Notes: generated by a model not told the origin, from the letters alone. 64,000 nucleotides of DNA from Streptomyces sp. P3 (GCF_003032475.1 NZ_CP028369.1:9176001-9240000); one strand, 5' to 3'. Counted from the first letter of the stretch, positions 1 through 36,140 are shown. Translations and numbers: made by a program.

Positions 1-3000
1 GTCGTCCACCTCGACGAGCTGACCCGCGACCAGCCGCTGGAGACGTTCCTGTGCTTCTCCTCCACCAGCGGGGCCTTCGGCAACGTGGGCCAGGCCGACT
101 ACGCGGCGGCCAACGCCTTCCTGGACGCCTACGCGGCGCACCGCAACCGCCTCGTCGACGCCGGGCTGCGCAGCGGCAGGACCGTGTCCATCGGCTGGCC
201 CCTCTGGGACGAGGGCGGCATGGGAGCCGACCCCACGCTCCGGGCCCGGCTGCGCGACCTCGGATTCGCGCCGCTGGACACCGCCCGGGGGCTCGAGGCA
301 CTGCGGTGCGCACAGGCCGCCGACGACAACGGACTGGGGGAGGGCAGGCTGCTCGTCCTCCTGGGCCGGCGGGAGGCGCTGCCACCCGGACTCCTCGGCC
401 CCGCCGCCCCCGAAACGGTGACCCGGCCGGTGACCGGCGCCCCCGACCGCGAGGAGAGCGCAGTGACACCGGAGCCGGTGGCGGACGGCGTCCTGGAGGA
501 GCGGGCCGCCGCCCACCTGCGGCGCGTGATCGCCGGGGCCCTCAAACTCGGCCCCGAGCGGTTGGGAGCCGACACCCCGCTGGAGCGGTACGGCATGGAC
601 TCCGTCATCGCCGTGACCCTCACCTCCCGCCTGGAGGAGGAGTTCGGCCCGCTCCCGCGCACCCTGCTCTTCGAGGCGCAGACGGTCCGTGAACTGGCCC
701 GGTACGTCATGGCCGAACACCCCGACGCCCTGCGCGCACTGCTCGGCGAACCCGCCGCCCCCGAACCGGCGCTCGCCACTTCCCCCGCCGCGCAGGCTCC
801 CGACGCCGTGGCGGCCGCCGCCCAGCAGCCCGCCGCCGTATCCGCGCCGCAGCGGCCCGCCACCGACATCGCCGTCATCGGCGTCAGCGGCCTCTACCCC
901 CAGGCCGACGACCTCGACGCCTTCTGGGACAACCTCCGGTCCGGCAAGGACTGCGTGACGCGCATCCCCGCGGACCGCTGGGAGCGTCTCTACGGCGCCA
1001 GCCCGGAGGAGGCCGGTCCGACGCGCGGCACCTGGGGCGCGTTCCTCGACGGCATCGACCGCTTCGACCCGCTGCTCTTCGGCATCTCGCCCCGTGAGGC
1101 CGCTGCCATGGACCCGCAGCAGCGGCTGTTCCTGCAGACCGTATGGCACCTCCTGGAAGAAAGCGGCGTCACCCAGGACGCACTGGAGCATCGTTACGGC
1201 CGCCGCGTCGGCGTCTACGTCGGGGCGGCCTACCAGATGTACCGCGCGGACGACTCGGACCCCGTCCTCGCGGCACTCACCGCCACCACGTCGTACAACC
1301 TCATCGCCAACCGTGTCTCCTACTTCTTCGGCCTGGAAGGCCCGAGCCTGGCCGTGGACAACATGTGCACGTCGTCGGCCACGGCCATCCACCTCGCCTG
1401 CGCCGACCTGCAGCGCGGTGAGGCCGAACTGGCCGTGGCCGGCGGGGTCAACCTCACCGTCGACCCGGCCAAGTACGTGGCGCTGTCCGAGATGCAGCTC
1501 CTCGGGAGCCACCCGGGCAGCCGCAGCTTCCGGGACGGGGACGGCTATCTGCCCGCCGAGGCCGTCGGAGCCGTCCTGCTGAAACCGCTGGACGCCGCAC
1601 TGCGTGACGGCGACACCGTGCACGCCGTGATCAAGGCCACCGCCACGGCCCACGGCGGCCGGGCCAACGGCTTCATGACGCCCAGTCTCCGCACCCAGGT
1701 GAGCGTCATGCGGCGCGCGCTGGAACGGGCCGGCGCGGCACCCGAGTCCATCGGGTACGTCGAGGCGGCCGCCAACGGCACCACCATCACCGACGAGGTC
1801 GAACTGCGGGCCCTCGGCGAGGTGTTCCGAGACGTCGACGAGCCCGTGGCCGTCGGCACCGTGAAGTCGGCCCTGGGCCATCCCGAGGCGGCCTCCGGCA
1901 TCGCCCAGCTCACCAAGGTCGTCCTGCAACTGCGGCACGGGCAGCTGCCGCCGCTGGTCGAGGCGGGCGACCCCAATCCCCGGCTGGACCCCGACGACGG
2001 CCCGCTCCGGCTGTGCACCGGCCTCGCCGCCTGGGAGCCCCGGGCCACGACCGACGCCGACGGCCGGCCGCTGCCGCGCCGCGCCCTCGTCAACTCCGTG
2101 GCGGCCGGCGGCAGTCATGTCGCCCTCGTCGTCGAGGCACCGCCGCCGGCCGTGGCGGCCGAGCCGCCGACCGAGGACAACGGACCCCAGGTGGTCGTGG
2201 TCTCGGCCGGTGACGCGGAGCGGCTGCACACCGCCGTACGGAGACTGCGCGACTTCCTGACGGACGGGAACGCGCCCCGCCTCGCGGACCTCGCGTACAC
2301 CACCCAGCTGGGCCGCGAGGCACTCCCGGAGCGGCTGGCGGTGGTGGCCGCCTCCCACGAGGAACTGAGGGCCGCCCTCGCCGACTGCCTCGGCGGCGAG
2401 CCGGAGGCCGACCACGGCGCCCCGCCCCCGGTCGTCCTGCGCGGCAACGCCGACGACGACGCCGGCCCCCTGGACGCGATGCTCTCCGGCACCCGGGGCG
2501 CCCAGTTCCTGTCGGGTCTGGTCGAGGACGGGGACCTGGAACGCCTCGCCGGGCTCTGGGTGCGAGGGACGCACGTACCGTGGCGGGAACTGCACTCCGG
2601 CCCCCGCCGCGTCGTCCCCCTGCCGCCGACCGCCTTCGAACCGGACAGTCACTGGCTCGTCCGCGACCGCGCGCGACCGGCCGGCGAGTCCACCCGGGCG
2701 CCCGCGGCCACCGTCGCTTCCGGTCCGCACAACGGCACTCGCCCCGACGCGGAACACGAACTCGCGCACACCTGGGCGGCCTTGTTGCAGATCGACGTCG
2801 AACGGCTCAACGCCCGCAGCGACTTCTTCTCGCTCGGAGGCAACTCGCTCCTCGCGACCCGCCTGACCAACCTGATCCGGCAGGACTTCGGCGTGGATCT
2901 GCCCGTCCAGGCCGTCTTCGGCCACCCGAAGCTCGTCGACATGGCCGGCGAACTCCGCCGCATCGCCCCGGCCGTCGAGGACGCACCCGCCCTCGACACG

Positions 3001-3078
3001 GACCGGGTCCTCAGGAGCCTCGGCCTGGTCGAGACCCTGAGCGACGCCGATCTGGACGCCCTGACGAGCGAGAACTAG
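1..3078 (+). CDS. trans-AT PKS, C-terminal part: KR(end)-ACP-KS0-PCP (5' end outside window)
   Basis: The frame is open from base 1, so only the last 1025 residues are present. Residues 1 to about 110 are the end of a ketoreductase, with the FSS motif and a YAAAN active-site tail. An ACP follows with its phosphopantetheine serine at 201 (GMDS). A ketosynthase covers roughly 290-720 with Cys456 in MCTSS. The usual VEAHGTG reads VEAAANGT, so the first catalytic His is Ala590, while the second His (627, LGH) remains. This predicts a non-elongating KS0 that only passes the chain on. A PCP-type carrier (LGGNS, Ser949) ends the protein. No AT domain is present, as in trans-AT lines. The NRPS gene starts 17 bases downstream, so KS0-PCP probably feeds its first condensation domain. 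Domain calls are firm; the loss of elongation is inferred from the missing His. Confidence 0.95.
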   Translation, partial: VVHLDELTRDQPLETFLCFSSTSGAFGNVGQADYAAANAFLDAYAAHRNRLVDAGLRSGRTVSIGWPLWDEGGMGADPTLRARLRDLGFAPLDTARGLEALRCAQAADDNGLGEGRLLVLLGRREALPPGLLGPAAPETVTRPVTGAPDREESAVTPEPVADGVLEERAAAHLRRVIAGALKLGPERLGADTPLERYGMDSVIAVTLTSRLEEEFGPLPRTLLFEAQTVRELARYVMAEHPDALRALLGEPAAPEPALATSPAAQAPDAVAAAAQQPAAVSAPQRPATDIAVIGVSGLYPQADDLDAFWDNLRSGKDCVTRIPADRWERLYGASPEEAGPTRGTWGAFLDGIDRFDPLLFGISPREAAAMDPQQRLFLQTVWHLLEESGVTQDALEHRYGRRVGVYVGAAYQMYRADDSDPVLAALTATTSYNLIANRVSYFFGLEGPSLAVDNMCTSSATAIHLACADLQRGEAELAVAGGVNLTVDPAKYVALSEMQLLGSHPGSRSFRDGDGYLPAEAVGAVLLKPLDAALRDGDTVHAVIKATATAHGGRANGFMTPSLRTQVSVMRRALERAGAAPESIGYVEAAANGTTITDEVELRALGEVFRDVDEPVAVGTVKSALGHPEAASGIAQLTKVVLQLRHGQLPPLVEAGDPNPRLDPDDGPLRLCTGLAAWEPRATTDADGRPLPRRALVNSVAAGGSHVALVVEAPPPAVAAEPPTEDNGPQVVVVSAGDAERLHTAVRRLRDFLTDGNAPRLADLAYTTQLGREALPERLAVVAASHEELRAALADCLGGEPEADHGAPPPVVLRGNADDDAGPLDAMLSGTRGAQFLSGLVEDGDLERLAGLWVRGTHVPWRELHSGPRRVVPLPPTAFEPDSHWLVRDRARPAGESTRAPAATVASGPHNGTRPDAEHELAHTWAALLQIDVERLNARSDFFSLGGNSLLATRLTNLIRQDFGVDLPVQAVFGHPKLVDMAGELRRIAPAVEDAPALDTDRVLRSLGLVETLSDADLDALTSEN

Positions 3079-3095
3079 GCGGAAGAGGAACTCCC

Positions 3096-12083
<8,988 letters not shown>

Positions 12084-12137
12084 GCAAGCCGAAGTGAACA
12101 AGAAATCTGCCCGCCAGGTTCGTGAGAGAGAGCAACT

Positions 12138-29210
<17,073 letters not shown>

Positions 29211-29247
29211 CGAAGGCCACCGACATGACGATTCCGAGGAGGAGCAG

Positions 29248-32200
29248 ATGACTCCCGCGCCCGCCGAGGGCCTTCCCGCCGTCTTCATGTTCTCCGGGCA
29301 GGGATCGCAGTACCACCAGATGGGCCGCGAGCTCTACGACGGCAACGAGGTGTTCCGCGAGACCCTGCGCGGCTACGACACGGTCGTCGCAGAGGAACTC
29401 GGCGAGTCCGTGCTGGACCGCGTCTTCGACCCGGCGCGGGCTCGCAGCGAACCCTTCACCGACACCCGTTTCACCAACCCGGCGATCGTCATGACGGAGC
29501 TGGCGCTGGCCAGGACCCTGCGGTCCTGTGGCATCGAGCCGGTCCACCTCCTTGGGTGCAGTCTGGGCGAGTACGCGGCGGCCGTCGAGGCGGGCAGTCT
29601 CGACGCCGCCGACTGCCTGCGGCTGCTGGTACGGCAGGCCGAGGCCCTGCGGCGCGGGCCGCGCGGCGGCATGCTCGCCGTGATCGCCGGCCCCGAAGCG
29701 CTGGACCGGGCGCCCGCCCTGCGGTCCTGCGACATCGCCGCCCGCAACTACCCCGGCCACTTCGTGGTCGCCGGCACCGAGGCCGACCTGGCCAGGGCCG
29801 AGACCGAACTGCTCGCCGCCAATGTGCCGCACCAACGCGTACCGGTCGAGTACGGCTTTCACTCCCGCCTCATGGACCACATCCAGGACGCGGCCGCCGC
29901 CGTCTTCGACGGAGTGCGGATGGCGCCGCCGCGTCTGCCCTGGCTGTCCTGCGTCGACGGGGGACCGGTCGAGCGGCCCGATCCGGACCACTTCTGGCGG
30001 GTCGTCCGCCGGCCGATCGACTTCGAACGGGCCATGGCGGCGCTCCGTGCCCGGGGAGACTTCCTCTACCTCGACCTCGGCCCCTCCGGCACCCTCCACA
30101 ACTTCGTCCGCAACAGCCTTCCCCCGGGCACGCGTTCCCGCTCACTGCCGCTGCTCAACCCGTTCGGACACGACCCGGACGCACTGGCCAGGGCGCGGGA
30201 GCTGGCCGCCCCGGCGGCCCCACGGCCCACCGCCACCCCCACCGCCCAGAGGAGGGCACCCGCCATGAAGGTCTACGGATTCCCCGGACAGGGCTCGCAG
30301 CGGCGAGGGATGGGCCAGGGCCTGTTCGAGAAGTTCCCCGAGCACACCGCCACAGCCGACCGGGTGCTCGGCTACTCCATCGCCGACCTGTGCGCCACCG
30401 ACCCGCAACGCCGCCTGGCCCGCACCGACTTCACCCAGCCCGCGCTCTACGTGGTGAACGCCCTGACCTACCTCGACCGGCTGGAGCGGGACCCGGCGCC
30501 GGCGGACTTCCTGGTGGGCCACAGCCTCGGCGAGTACGTCGCGCTGTTCGCCGCGGGCGTCTTCGACTTCGAGACGGGGCTGCGGATCGTGCGGCGCAGG
30601 GGTGAGCTGATGGCCGCGGCCACCGGCGGCACCATGGCCGCCGTCGTCGGCATCGGCGAGGCGACCGTCACCCGCGTCCTCGCCGACTCCGGGCTCGACG
30701 ACGTGGACGTGGCCAACGACAACGCCCCGGACCAGCTGGTGCTCTCCGGGCCCACCGCCTCGATCGACGCGGCCTGCGCCGCCTTCGAGGCCGCCGGTGC
30801 CCGCGCGGTACGGCTCAACGTCAGCGCCCCCTTCCACTCCCGCTACATGCGCGGCGCGGCCGAGGAGTTCGCCCGCTTCCTCGACGGGTTCACGTTGCGT
30901 GCCCCTACCGTGCCGGTGCTGGCCAACGTGGACGCGCAGCCGTACCGTCCCGAAGCCGTCAAGGAGACCCTCACGGCCCAGATCGCCTCGCCGGTGCGCT
31001 GGACCGACACCGTGCGCCGGCTGATGGGGCAGGGCGACTTCGAGTTCGTGGAACTGGGCCCCGGCCAGGTGCTGACCAAGCTGGTCACCCGCATCCGGGA
31101 CCACGCGGACCCGCTGCCGGCCAACTCCCTGCGAGACACGGCCCGCCAGGAGGCCACGGCGCATCCGCATACCGTTTCGGCTGTCTCCGTGCCCGAGCAG
31201 CCCGCGTTCCCCGCGCCCGATCCGGCCAGCCCCACCGTCGAGGCCGGCGATCTCGGCGCCCGCAGCTTCCGCGAGCGCTACGGGCTGAGCCAGGCCTACC
31301 TGCTGGGCTCGCTGTACGGCGGGATTTCCGGCCCGCAGATGCTGCGCGCGGCGCACAAGGCAGGGCTGCTGGGCTTCCTCGGGACCGGTGGCCTGCCCCT
31401 CGCCGAGGTGGAGACCATGCTGCGGGACCTCGGCCCGGGCGGCGGCTTCGGCGTCAACCTCCTCTATCGGCACGGCGCGCCGGACCAGGAGGACGCCCTG
31501 GTCGACGTACTCATGCGGTACGGCGTGGACCTCGTGGAAGCTTCGGGCTTCCCGCTGGTCACGCCCGCTCTCGTGCGGTTCAGGCTGAAGGGCGGCCGGA
31601 TCCTCGCGAAGGTGTCCCGGACCGATGTGGCCGCCGAGTTCCTGGTCCCGCCGCCGCCCCGTATGGTGGCGCGTCTGCTCGCGGAGGGCAGGGTTAGCGA
31701 GGAGGAGGCTGAGGCGGCGGTCTCCCGGCCGATGGCGGACGACCTGTGCGTGGAGGCGGAGGGAGGCTGGCTGAGCGGCAACGCGGACCTGCTGGCCCTC
31801 CTCCCGGCGGTACTGCGGCTGCGGGACGCGCACGCGCTGCCCGGCCCGCGGGTGCACGTCGGCTGCGCCGGCGGCATCGGCACCCCTGAGGCGGCCGCGG
31901 CGGCGTTCCTCCTCGGCGCGGAGTTCGTGCTGACGGGATCGGTGAACCAGTGCACGGTGGAGGCGGCCACCAGTGCTGAAGTGAAGGAACTGCTGGTCAG
32001 GGCACGCGAGTACGACGTGGACAGCGCACCCTGGGGGGAGATGTTCGAGCTGGGCGTACGGGCGCGCTACCTCAAGCGCGGGCTGTTCTTCCCCGCCCGG
32101 GCGGCCCGCCTGCACGAACTGTGGCGTCGGCACGCCTCACTCGACGAGCTCGACGAGGCGACCAGGGGCCAGATCATGGACCGCTTCCTTGGCGGAGAGA

Positions 32201-32481
32201 CGCCGGCCGCGGCGACGGCGGCCGACATCGACGCGAAGGCCCGGCTGACGGCCGTCCTGCGCGGCTACTTCGACCGCGGCTTCCGTCTCGCCGTGACCGG
32301 TGACTCCCGCTCCCAGGTCGACTACCTGGTCCACTGCGGACCGGCGATGGGCGCCTTCAACCAGGTGGTCGCCGGCACGAGCCTGCACCCCTGGCAGGCG
32401 CGAACCGTCGAGGCGGTGGCCGACACCCTGATGGAGGGCGCCGCGTCCCACATCGTCACCCGCCTCAACGCTTTCCGCTGA
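29248..32481 (+). CDS. trans-acting AT-AT-ER fusion (acyl hydrolase-like AT, malonyl AT, PfaD-type enoyl reductase)
   Basis: 1077 residues. The ATG at 29248 is chosen for the AGGAGGAG block just upstream; the same frame extends further back only inside the previous gene. AT1 (1 to about 310) has FSGQGSQ and its serine in GCSLGE (Ser105). The Cys in place of the usual His before Ser is seen in the acyl-hydrolase class of trans-AT enzymes, which clear stalled carriers. AT2 (340 to about 640) has FPGQGSQ and canonical GHSLGE (Ser426), as in malonyl transferases that load trans-AT modules. The C-terminal part (about 660-1077) is a flavin-dependent PedB/PfaD-type enoyl reductase with SLYGGISGPQM and GCAGGIGTPEA blocks. 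No module in the window has an AT, so this protein should serve the whole line. It is the last gene of the operon. Confidence 0.95.
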   Translation: MTPAPAEGLPAVFMFSGQGSQYHQMGRELYDGNEVFRETLRGYDTVVAEELGESVLDRVFDPARARSEPFTDTRFTNPAIVMTELALARTLRSCGIEPVHLLGCSLGEYAAAVEAGSLDAADCLRLLVRQAEALRRGPRGGMLAVIAGPEALDRAPALRSCDIAARNYPGHFVVAGTEADLARAETELLAANVPHQRVPVEYGFHSRLMDHIQDAAAAVFDGVRMAPPRLPWLSCVDGGPVERPDPDHFWRVVRRPIDFERAMAALRARGDFLYLDLGPSGTLHNFVRNSLPPGTRSRSLPLLNPFGHDPDALARARELAAPAAPRPTATPTAQRRAPAMKVYGFPGQGSQRRGMGQGLFEKFPEHTATADRVLGYSIADLCATDPQRRLARTDFTQPALYVVNALTYLDRLERDPAPADFLVGHSLGEYVALFAAGVFDFETGLRIVRRRGELMAAATGGTMAAVVGIGEATVTRVLADSGLDDVDVANDNAPDQLVLSGPTASIDAACAAFEAAGARAVRLNVSAPFHSRYMRGAAEEFARFLDGFTLRAPTVPVLANVDAQPYRPEAVKETLTAQIASPVRWTDTVRRLMGQGDFEFVELGPGQVLTKLVTRIRDHADPLPANSLRDTARQEATAHPHTVSAVSVPEQPAFPAPDPASPTVEAGDLGARSFRERYGLSQAYLLGSLYGGISGPQMLRAAHKAGLLGFLGTGGLPLAEVETMLRDLGPGGGFGVNLLYRHGAPDQEDALVDVLMRYGVDLVEASGFPLVTPALVRFRLKGGRILAKVSRTDVAAEFLVPPPPRMVARLLAEGRVSEEEAEAAVSRPMADDLCVEAEGGWLSGNADLLALLPAVLRLRDAHALPGPRVHVGCAGGIGTPEAAAAAFLLGAEFVLTGSVNQCTVEAATSAEVKELLVRAREYDVDSAPWGEMFELGVRARYLKRGLFFPARAARLHELWRRHASLDELDEATRGQIMDRFLGGETPAAATAADIDAKARLTAVLRGYFDRGFRLAVTGDSRSQVDYLVHCGPAMGAFNQVVAGTSLHPWQARTVEAVADTLMEGAASHIVTRLNAFR
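30249..30267 (+). promoter_or_regulatory. internal ribosome-binding site and in-frame ATG inside AT-AT-ER
   Basis: A GAGGAGGG block lies 8 bases before an in-frame ATG at 30265 (Met340), exactly where the second AT domain begins (MKVYGFPGQGSQ). The spacing and strength equal those of a real gene start. It may be a relic of the gene fusion that joined AT1 to AT2-ER, or a working second start giving a separate AT-ER protein of about 738 residues. Confidence 0.6.
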
Positions 32482-32487
32482 CACAGT

Positions 32488-32521
32488 GGGCTCCCGGTGC
32501 CCCTCGGCACACCGGGAGCCC
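32488..32521 (+). terminator. rho-independent-like terminator of the PKS/NRPS operon
   Basis: A perfect 12-bp stem (32488-32499 with 32510-32521) and a 10-base loop begin 6 bases after the TGA of the AT-AT-ER gene. There is no clear U-tract, as is common in actinomycete terminators. Confidence 0.85.
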
Positions 32522-33228
32522 GCTCCGGTGCTTCGCCGCTCCGAACCTGATCACGTCTAGTCGATCTTCCGGCTCTGCACCGTCGCCCGCGGTGTGTCGC
32601 GACGACGCGCCCCCACGGCTGACTCCGCCATGCTCGGTTGTCCCGGAAGAGACCAGCTAGAGATGAGGGTCTGGCCTGCCATGGTCGGGGTGCCCGCGGA
32701 CGTAGGGCACCGTCGTACGGGCAGCCGCGTGGCCTCCCGTGGGGAGCCGGGAGGCGCGGCGGGCCCCGCCGCCCACGGAACTGCAGGGCCCGGCGAGGGG
32801 AGTTCCTTCGCCGATGGGGCAGGAGGTGCGCCCTGCACACGCCATGCAGCACAAACAAGCCATAGCAATAGATACCGGCCGGGACTGATCGATCCGGCCG
32901 ATGAGCCGGCTGACGCCCCGGCCCTGTACGACGCGTGGCGGCTGACGGCGTGGCCGGGGCGCAGGCTGAGCTGCGCGGGACCGGGCGCCCGCCGGCTGCT
33001 TGCGCGCGACGGCGAGGCCGGGCTGGCGGTGCTGCCCGGCCGGTCGGTCGTGATGTGCCGAAGCCCGATAGTTGGCACCAGAGAGGACGACTGAGCTGTG
33101 GCCCTCCCGGCGTCGAGGCACCGTAGTAGTCACCGAAACGGCACGCTGCTTGTCACCAATGGCAGGACCGGCAGAATCGTTGTCACCGACAGCTTCCGTG
33201 CCCGGCTGACGCTTCCCTGAGAAGCGCT
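32522..33228. other. gene-poor stretch between PKS operon and NB-ARC locus
   Basis: About 700 bases without a gene I can support. A + frame at 32594-33094 (166 codons) and a - frame at 32557-33078 overlap each other, and neither shows a recognisable domain or a convincing ribosome-binding site. An AT-richer patch near 32850-32880 could be promoter-like. Three GTCACC words occur between 33120 and 33210; one pair has an inverted partner beyond the NB-ARC locus and may be an insertion-sequence end. Confidence 0.4.
33124..33162 (+). repeat. left copy of a short diverged inverted repeat flanking the NB-ARC locus
   Basis: This stretch (TAGTAGTCACC, then GGCACG, then TTGTCACC) resembles the reverse complement of 36491-36525 (TAGTCGTCACC, GGCACG, TTGTCACC) with a few small gaps. 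Such spaced repeats of a short word are typical of transposase-binding ends, for example in the IS21 group, but no transposase lies between the two copies. Confidence 0.45.
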
Positions 33229-35568
33229 TCAGACATCCTCCCCAGCGGACCGCGACTGCCCGCGCGCGAGGGTGTGGCACGTCACCAGGGTCTGGGGGTG
33301 TTCAGAGCCCAGGATGCGTGTCTGGTCGGCTAAGAGCTCGGTAAGCAGAACGACCGCCCGGGCCCGGTCGCCGACCGCACCCTTCCAGCGGGCGAGGGTG
33401 TGGCGTGTCGTGAGGGTCTGCGGGTGTTCGGGGCCCAGGATGCTGGTCTGGTCGGCCAAGAGCTCGGTGAGCAGGGGGATCGCCCGGCCCGGATCGCCGG
33501 CCTCGGCCTTCCAGTAGGCGAAGGCATGACGTGTGGCCAGTCGCAGCGGATCGAAGGCGGCGAGTAGGTCCCCCTGTTCGGCGAGCAATTCTTCTAACTC
33601 GCACGCCGCTCTGACCGGCTCCCCGGCCATACCCCGCCACCAGGCCAGGCCGTAGCGGGCGGACGGAGCGGGCGGCTCCCACTTGGGCAGCGCGCCCGGA
33701 CTGCGGTCGGTCGCACCGCTGAGCGCCTCTATGCGGACTGCCATCTGCCGGTCCGCGGCTCTTTGCGCGAAGCGGACGGTGCGGCGGAGCGAGAAGGACC
33801 GGGTCCGGTAGGTATACGCGTCCAGACAGTCGGCCAGCAGTGCTTCGAAAGCCGCGACGGCCGCCGCCGGGTCTCCGCTTTCGCCCTGCGCCCGGGCCAG
33901 ACCGTAACGCGTGGCGAACGTGCTCGGGTGGGCTCCCAGTACGTCCTCCTTGTCCGCCAGGAGCCGCTCGAAGGCTGTTGCCGCCCCTGCGGGGTCACCG
34001 GCCTCCATCTGCCACCACGCGATATTGTGGCGGACGAAGAGCTGCTCGATTCCCTTGCCTCGCTCGGTTCGCTTTGCTCCGACGGAGAGGCCGGCGAGGA
34101 GCCGCTCGAAGTGGTGCCGGGCCTCCGCAGCGTGTCCGGCCTCCCCCAGCCGCAGGCCGAGGCGGTAGTGGGAGCCGTCGATTCCCACTACCGCCGTCAC
34201 GGGCATGTGTTCGGCCACCGCTTTGGCGTTGGCCTGCAGCGCCGCCATGAGCGTGTCGTCCCGCTCCTCGACCGGCCAGACGTATTCCACGGCCTCCGCA
34301 GCCGTTTCGGCATCGATCCGGACCAATAGACCGCCCAGCTCCCGCCCACCCGCACCGTCTTCGGCGTCCTGCATGTGGGCTTCCCTGGTCGCCCGCTGCA
34401 CGAGGTGATGGACGCGCACCGTTTCATGGCGGGCACCGGGGACGAAGTCGACGAGACTAAGCCGGTGGAGGCAGCGTAGCGCGTCCGCCGCCTCCTGCTC
34501 CGTGACGACCCTGGGCACCTTCTTCCGGTCCCCGCGTTTGAGGATCATTGCTCTACGGGTGATCGCCAGTCTGTCGAGCACTGGTGGTGCGGTGAGGACC
34601 TCGGTCGGGATTCCGTTGGGATCCAGTACCGAGGCCAGCTCCAGCACGGGCCGGGCCAGCCCCTGTGGGCGCAGGGCGTTGGCACGCTCGATGGACAGGG
34701 ACCACGTTGCGGCGATGATGTCGTGGTGGTCGTCGGGCAAGTTCCCGCGCTCTGGCACCACGCTGGCCAGCTCCCGGGTCCGGTCGGCCAGTCGGGTCCG
34801 GTACTCGGCACAGCTCAGGCCGAGATCGATCAGGTAGGTGACCGCCTGGGCCAGCGCCAGCGGGAGGTATCCGAGATCCTCGGCGAGGGCGGCGATCTGC
34901 GGCTCGTCGTCGCGCTGTGCCGAGGCGAGCTTGGCGGTCAGGTAGTCGACGGACTCCCCGGCGGAGAACAGGCCAATATCGATGCGGCGGCGCCCCGGCC
35001 CGCTCAGCGCGGCGTCGCGTCGGCGTGTGGTGACCAGGGCTCGGCCGTGGCGCCGCGCGGGTGGCCACAGGCCCTGGAGAGCGCCGGGATCGCCGAGGTC
35101 GTCCAAGACGACGAGCCATCTCCTCTCGGTCGTCTGCAGCCAGGTCAGGAGCCGGCGCACCGCCTCCTCGGGATCCGAGGGGTCCGCGTCGGCGACTTGG
35201 GTGCCCGCTCGTGCGTATGCCGCGGTGATCGCTTCTCGGCTGGTCGCGTTGATCCACATGAGCAGGTCCACCTCGCCCGCCTCCCACGCCGTGCGGGCGT
35301 AGTGCGCGGCGAGTTGCGTCTTGCCAACTCCGCCCATCCCGGAGAGCAACTGGCACACGACGGCGGTTCCGCCCTCGGCGACTGCCTGGTCCAGTAGGTC
35401 GGCGGCTTCCCGGTGCTGGAAGCAGTCCGCCTGGCCGGGGACGAGCCCGATCTGGCGCGGCCAGACTTCCCGTACCGGCGGCGCGTGGAATATGACAGTT
35501 CCGACGCTACCCACGGCCAGCCCACCGTGCTGAGCACTGATCGCCGTGTGCGCATTGAGCGACGGCAC
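33229..35568 (-). CDS. NB-ARC/TPR STAND-type ATPase
   Basis: 779 residues from a GTG start. Residues about 40-300 form an NB-ARC nucleotide-binding domain with Walker A GMGGVGKT (77-84) and Walker B WLVVLDDLGD (151-160). The middle part has winged-helix-like sequence. The C-terminal third carries tetratricopeptide repeats of about 42 residues, clearest in the last two units around GPEHPQTLTTRHTLARWKG. Proteins of this layout are signal-sensing STAND switches; in actinomycetes they sit near biosynthetic or defence loci and their triggers are mostly unknown. No effector domain such as TIR, protease or nuclease is visible at the N-terminus, so an output partner may be separate. The small gene just upstream (23 bases away, same strand) is the obvious candidate. 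Confidence 0.9.
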   Translation of the reverse strand: MPSLNAHTAISAQHGGLAVGSVGTVIFHAPPVREVWPRQIGLVPGQADCFQHREAADLLDQAVAEGGTAVVCQLLSGMGGVGKTQLAAHYARTAWEAGEVDLLMWINATSREAITAAYARAGTQVADADPSDPEEAVRRLLTWLQTTERRWLVVLDDLGDPGALQGLWPPARRHGRALVTTRRRDAALSGPGRRRIDIGLFSAGESVDYLTAKLASAQRDDEPQIAALAEDLGYLPLALAQAVTYLIDLGLSCAEYRTRLADRTRELASVVPERGNLPDDHHDIIAATWSLSIERANALRPQGLARPVLELASVLDPNGIPTEVLTAPPVLDRLAITRRAMILKRGDRKKVPRVVTEQEAADALRCLHRLSLVDFVPGARHETVRVHHLVQRATREAHMQDAEDGAGGRELGGLLVRIDAETAAEAVEYVWPVEERDDTLMAALQANAKAVAEHMPVTAVVGIDGSHYRLGLRLGEAGHAAEARHHFERLLAGLSVGAKRTERGKGIEQLFVRHNIAWWQMEAGDPAGAATAFERLLADKEDVLGAHPSTFATRYGLARAQGESGDPAAAVAAFEALLADCLDAYTYRTRSFSLRRTVRFAQRAADRQMAVRIEALSGATDRSPGALPKWEPPAPSARYGLAWWRGMAGEPVRAACELEELLAEQGDLLAAFDPLRLATRHAFAYWKAEAGDPGRAIPLLTELLADQTSILGPEHPQTLTTRHTLARWKGAVGDRARAVVLLTELLADQTRILGSEHPQTLVTCHTLARGQSRSAGEDV

Positions 35569-35591
35569 ACCGAGACCGGGTGTGGTCGCCT

Positions 35592-36059
35592 CTACTCCAC
35601 ACCCGGCGGGGGAGGGTTTCCCATGTTCACCGTCCCGATGCGGACGGCGGCCACCGAGCTGTCGCCCGCCCGGACGCTCACGTTCCCGCCGACAGCCAGG
35701 CCGTCGTCCCCTGCCGAAACTCCGCCGGCAGGGCGGGCAAGTGAGGCCAGGTTCGTCAGCTGGTCGGCCACTTCCGCGCGCTCGTCAGCGTCCAGACGTC
35801 CCAGCAAGTCTTCGAACCGGTCTCGCCACACACCTTCGATACGGCTGCGCGCCCGCTCGGCGTCTTCGTCTTCGGCAGCGCTCAGCTCCGCCGCCGCACG
35901 GTCGGCTCTGGCGAGGACGAGCTCCGCGTCACCCTCGTTCTCCCGCCGGAGGATACCGCCGAGCCGCGTCCGCACGCTTTCCCAGACATCCGTACCGGCG
36001 GCCGCGGCCACCGCGGTCCCCGCGCTCGCGGCCAAGGCCATCAGCGTTTCGTCGAGCAC
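35592..36059 (-). CDS. small Ala/Glu-rich partner protein of the NB-ARC ATPase (unknown function)
   Basis: 155 residues from a GTG preceded by GGGGGAGA. The N-terminus is a hydrophobic alanine-rich helix (ALAASAGTAVAAAAGTDVW). It is followed by a charged helical region (about 45-110, coiled-coil-like) and a glycine-rich tail. The tail (GGNVSVRAG, then RIGTVNMG) resembles the start of the NB-ARC protein (GGLAVGSVGTV), which suggests related interaction segments. Similar small proteins often precede NB-ARC/TPR genes in Streptomyces. I do not know its biochemical role. It probably forms one transcription unit with the ATPase. Confidence 0.75.
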   Translation of the reverse strand: MLDETLMALAASAGTAVAAAAGTDVWESVRTRLGGILRRENEGDAELVLARADRAAAELSAAEDEDAERARSRIEGVWRDRFEDLLGRLDADERAEVADQLTNLASLARPAGGVSAGDDGLAVGGNVSVRAGDSSVAAVRIGTVNMGNPPPPGVE

Positions 36060-36140
36060 CGTGTCTCCCCCAAGGCAGTGCGTCCATACGAGCGGTGACT
36101 CGCACGCGTCTGACAGGCAGCCAGCGTACGTTCACGGCCG

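Noticed and set aside
2580..3095. Upstream extension of the NRPS frame before 3096
   Set aside because: It overlaps the PCP-coding end of the previous gene in another frame, is Arg/Pro-rich, and the ATG at 3096 has a good ribosome-binding site.
32557..33094. Overlapping + and - frames after the PKS operon
   Set aside because: They conflict with each other, show no recognisable domain and no clear ribosome-binding site.
33268..33474. Possible DNA direct repeat of about 126 bases
   Set aside because: It is explained by two adjacent 42-residue TPR units at the C-terminus of the NB-ARC protein.
33763..35397. + strand frames across the NB-ARC gene
   Set aside because: They are antisense to a gene with clear Walker motifs and TPR repeats.
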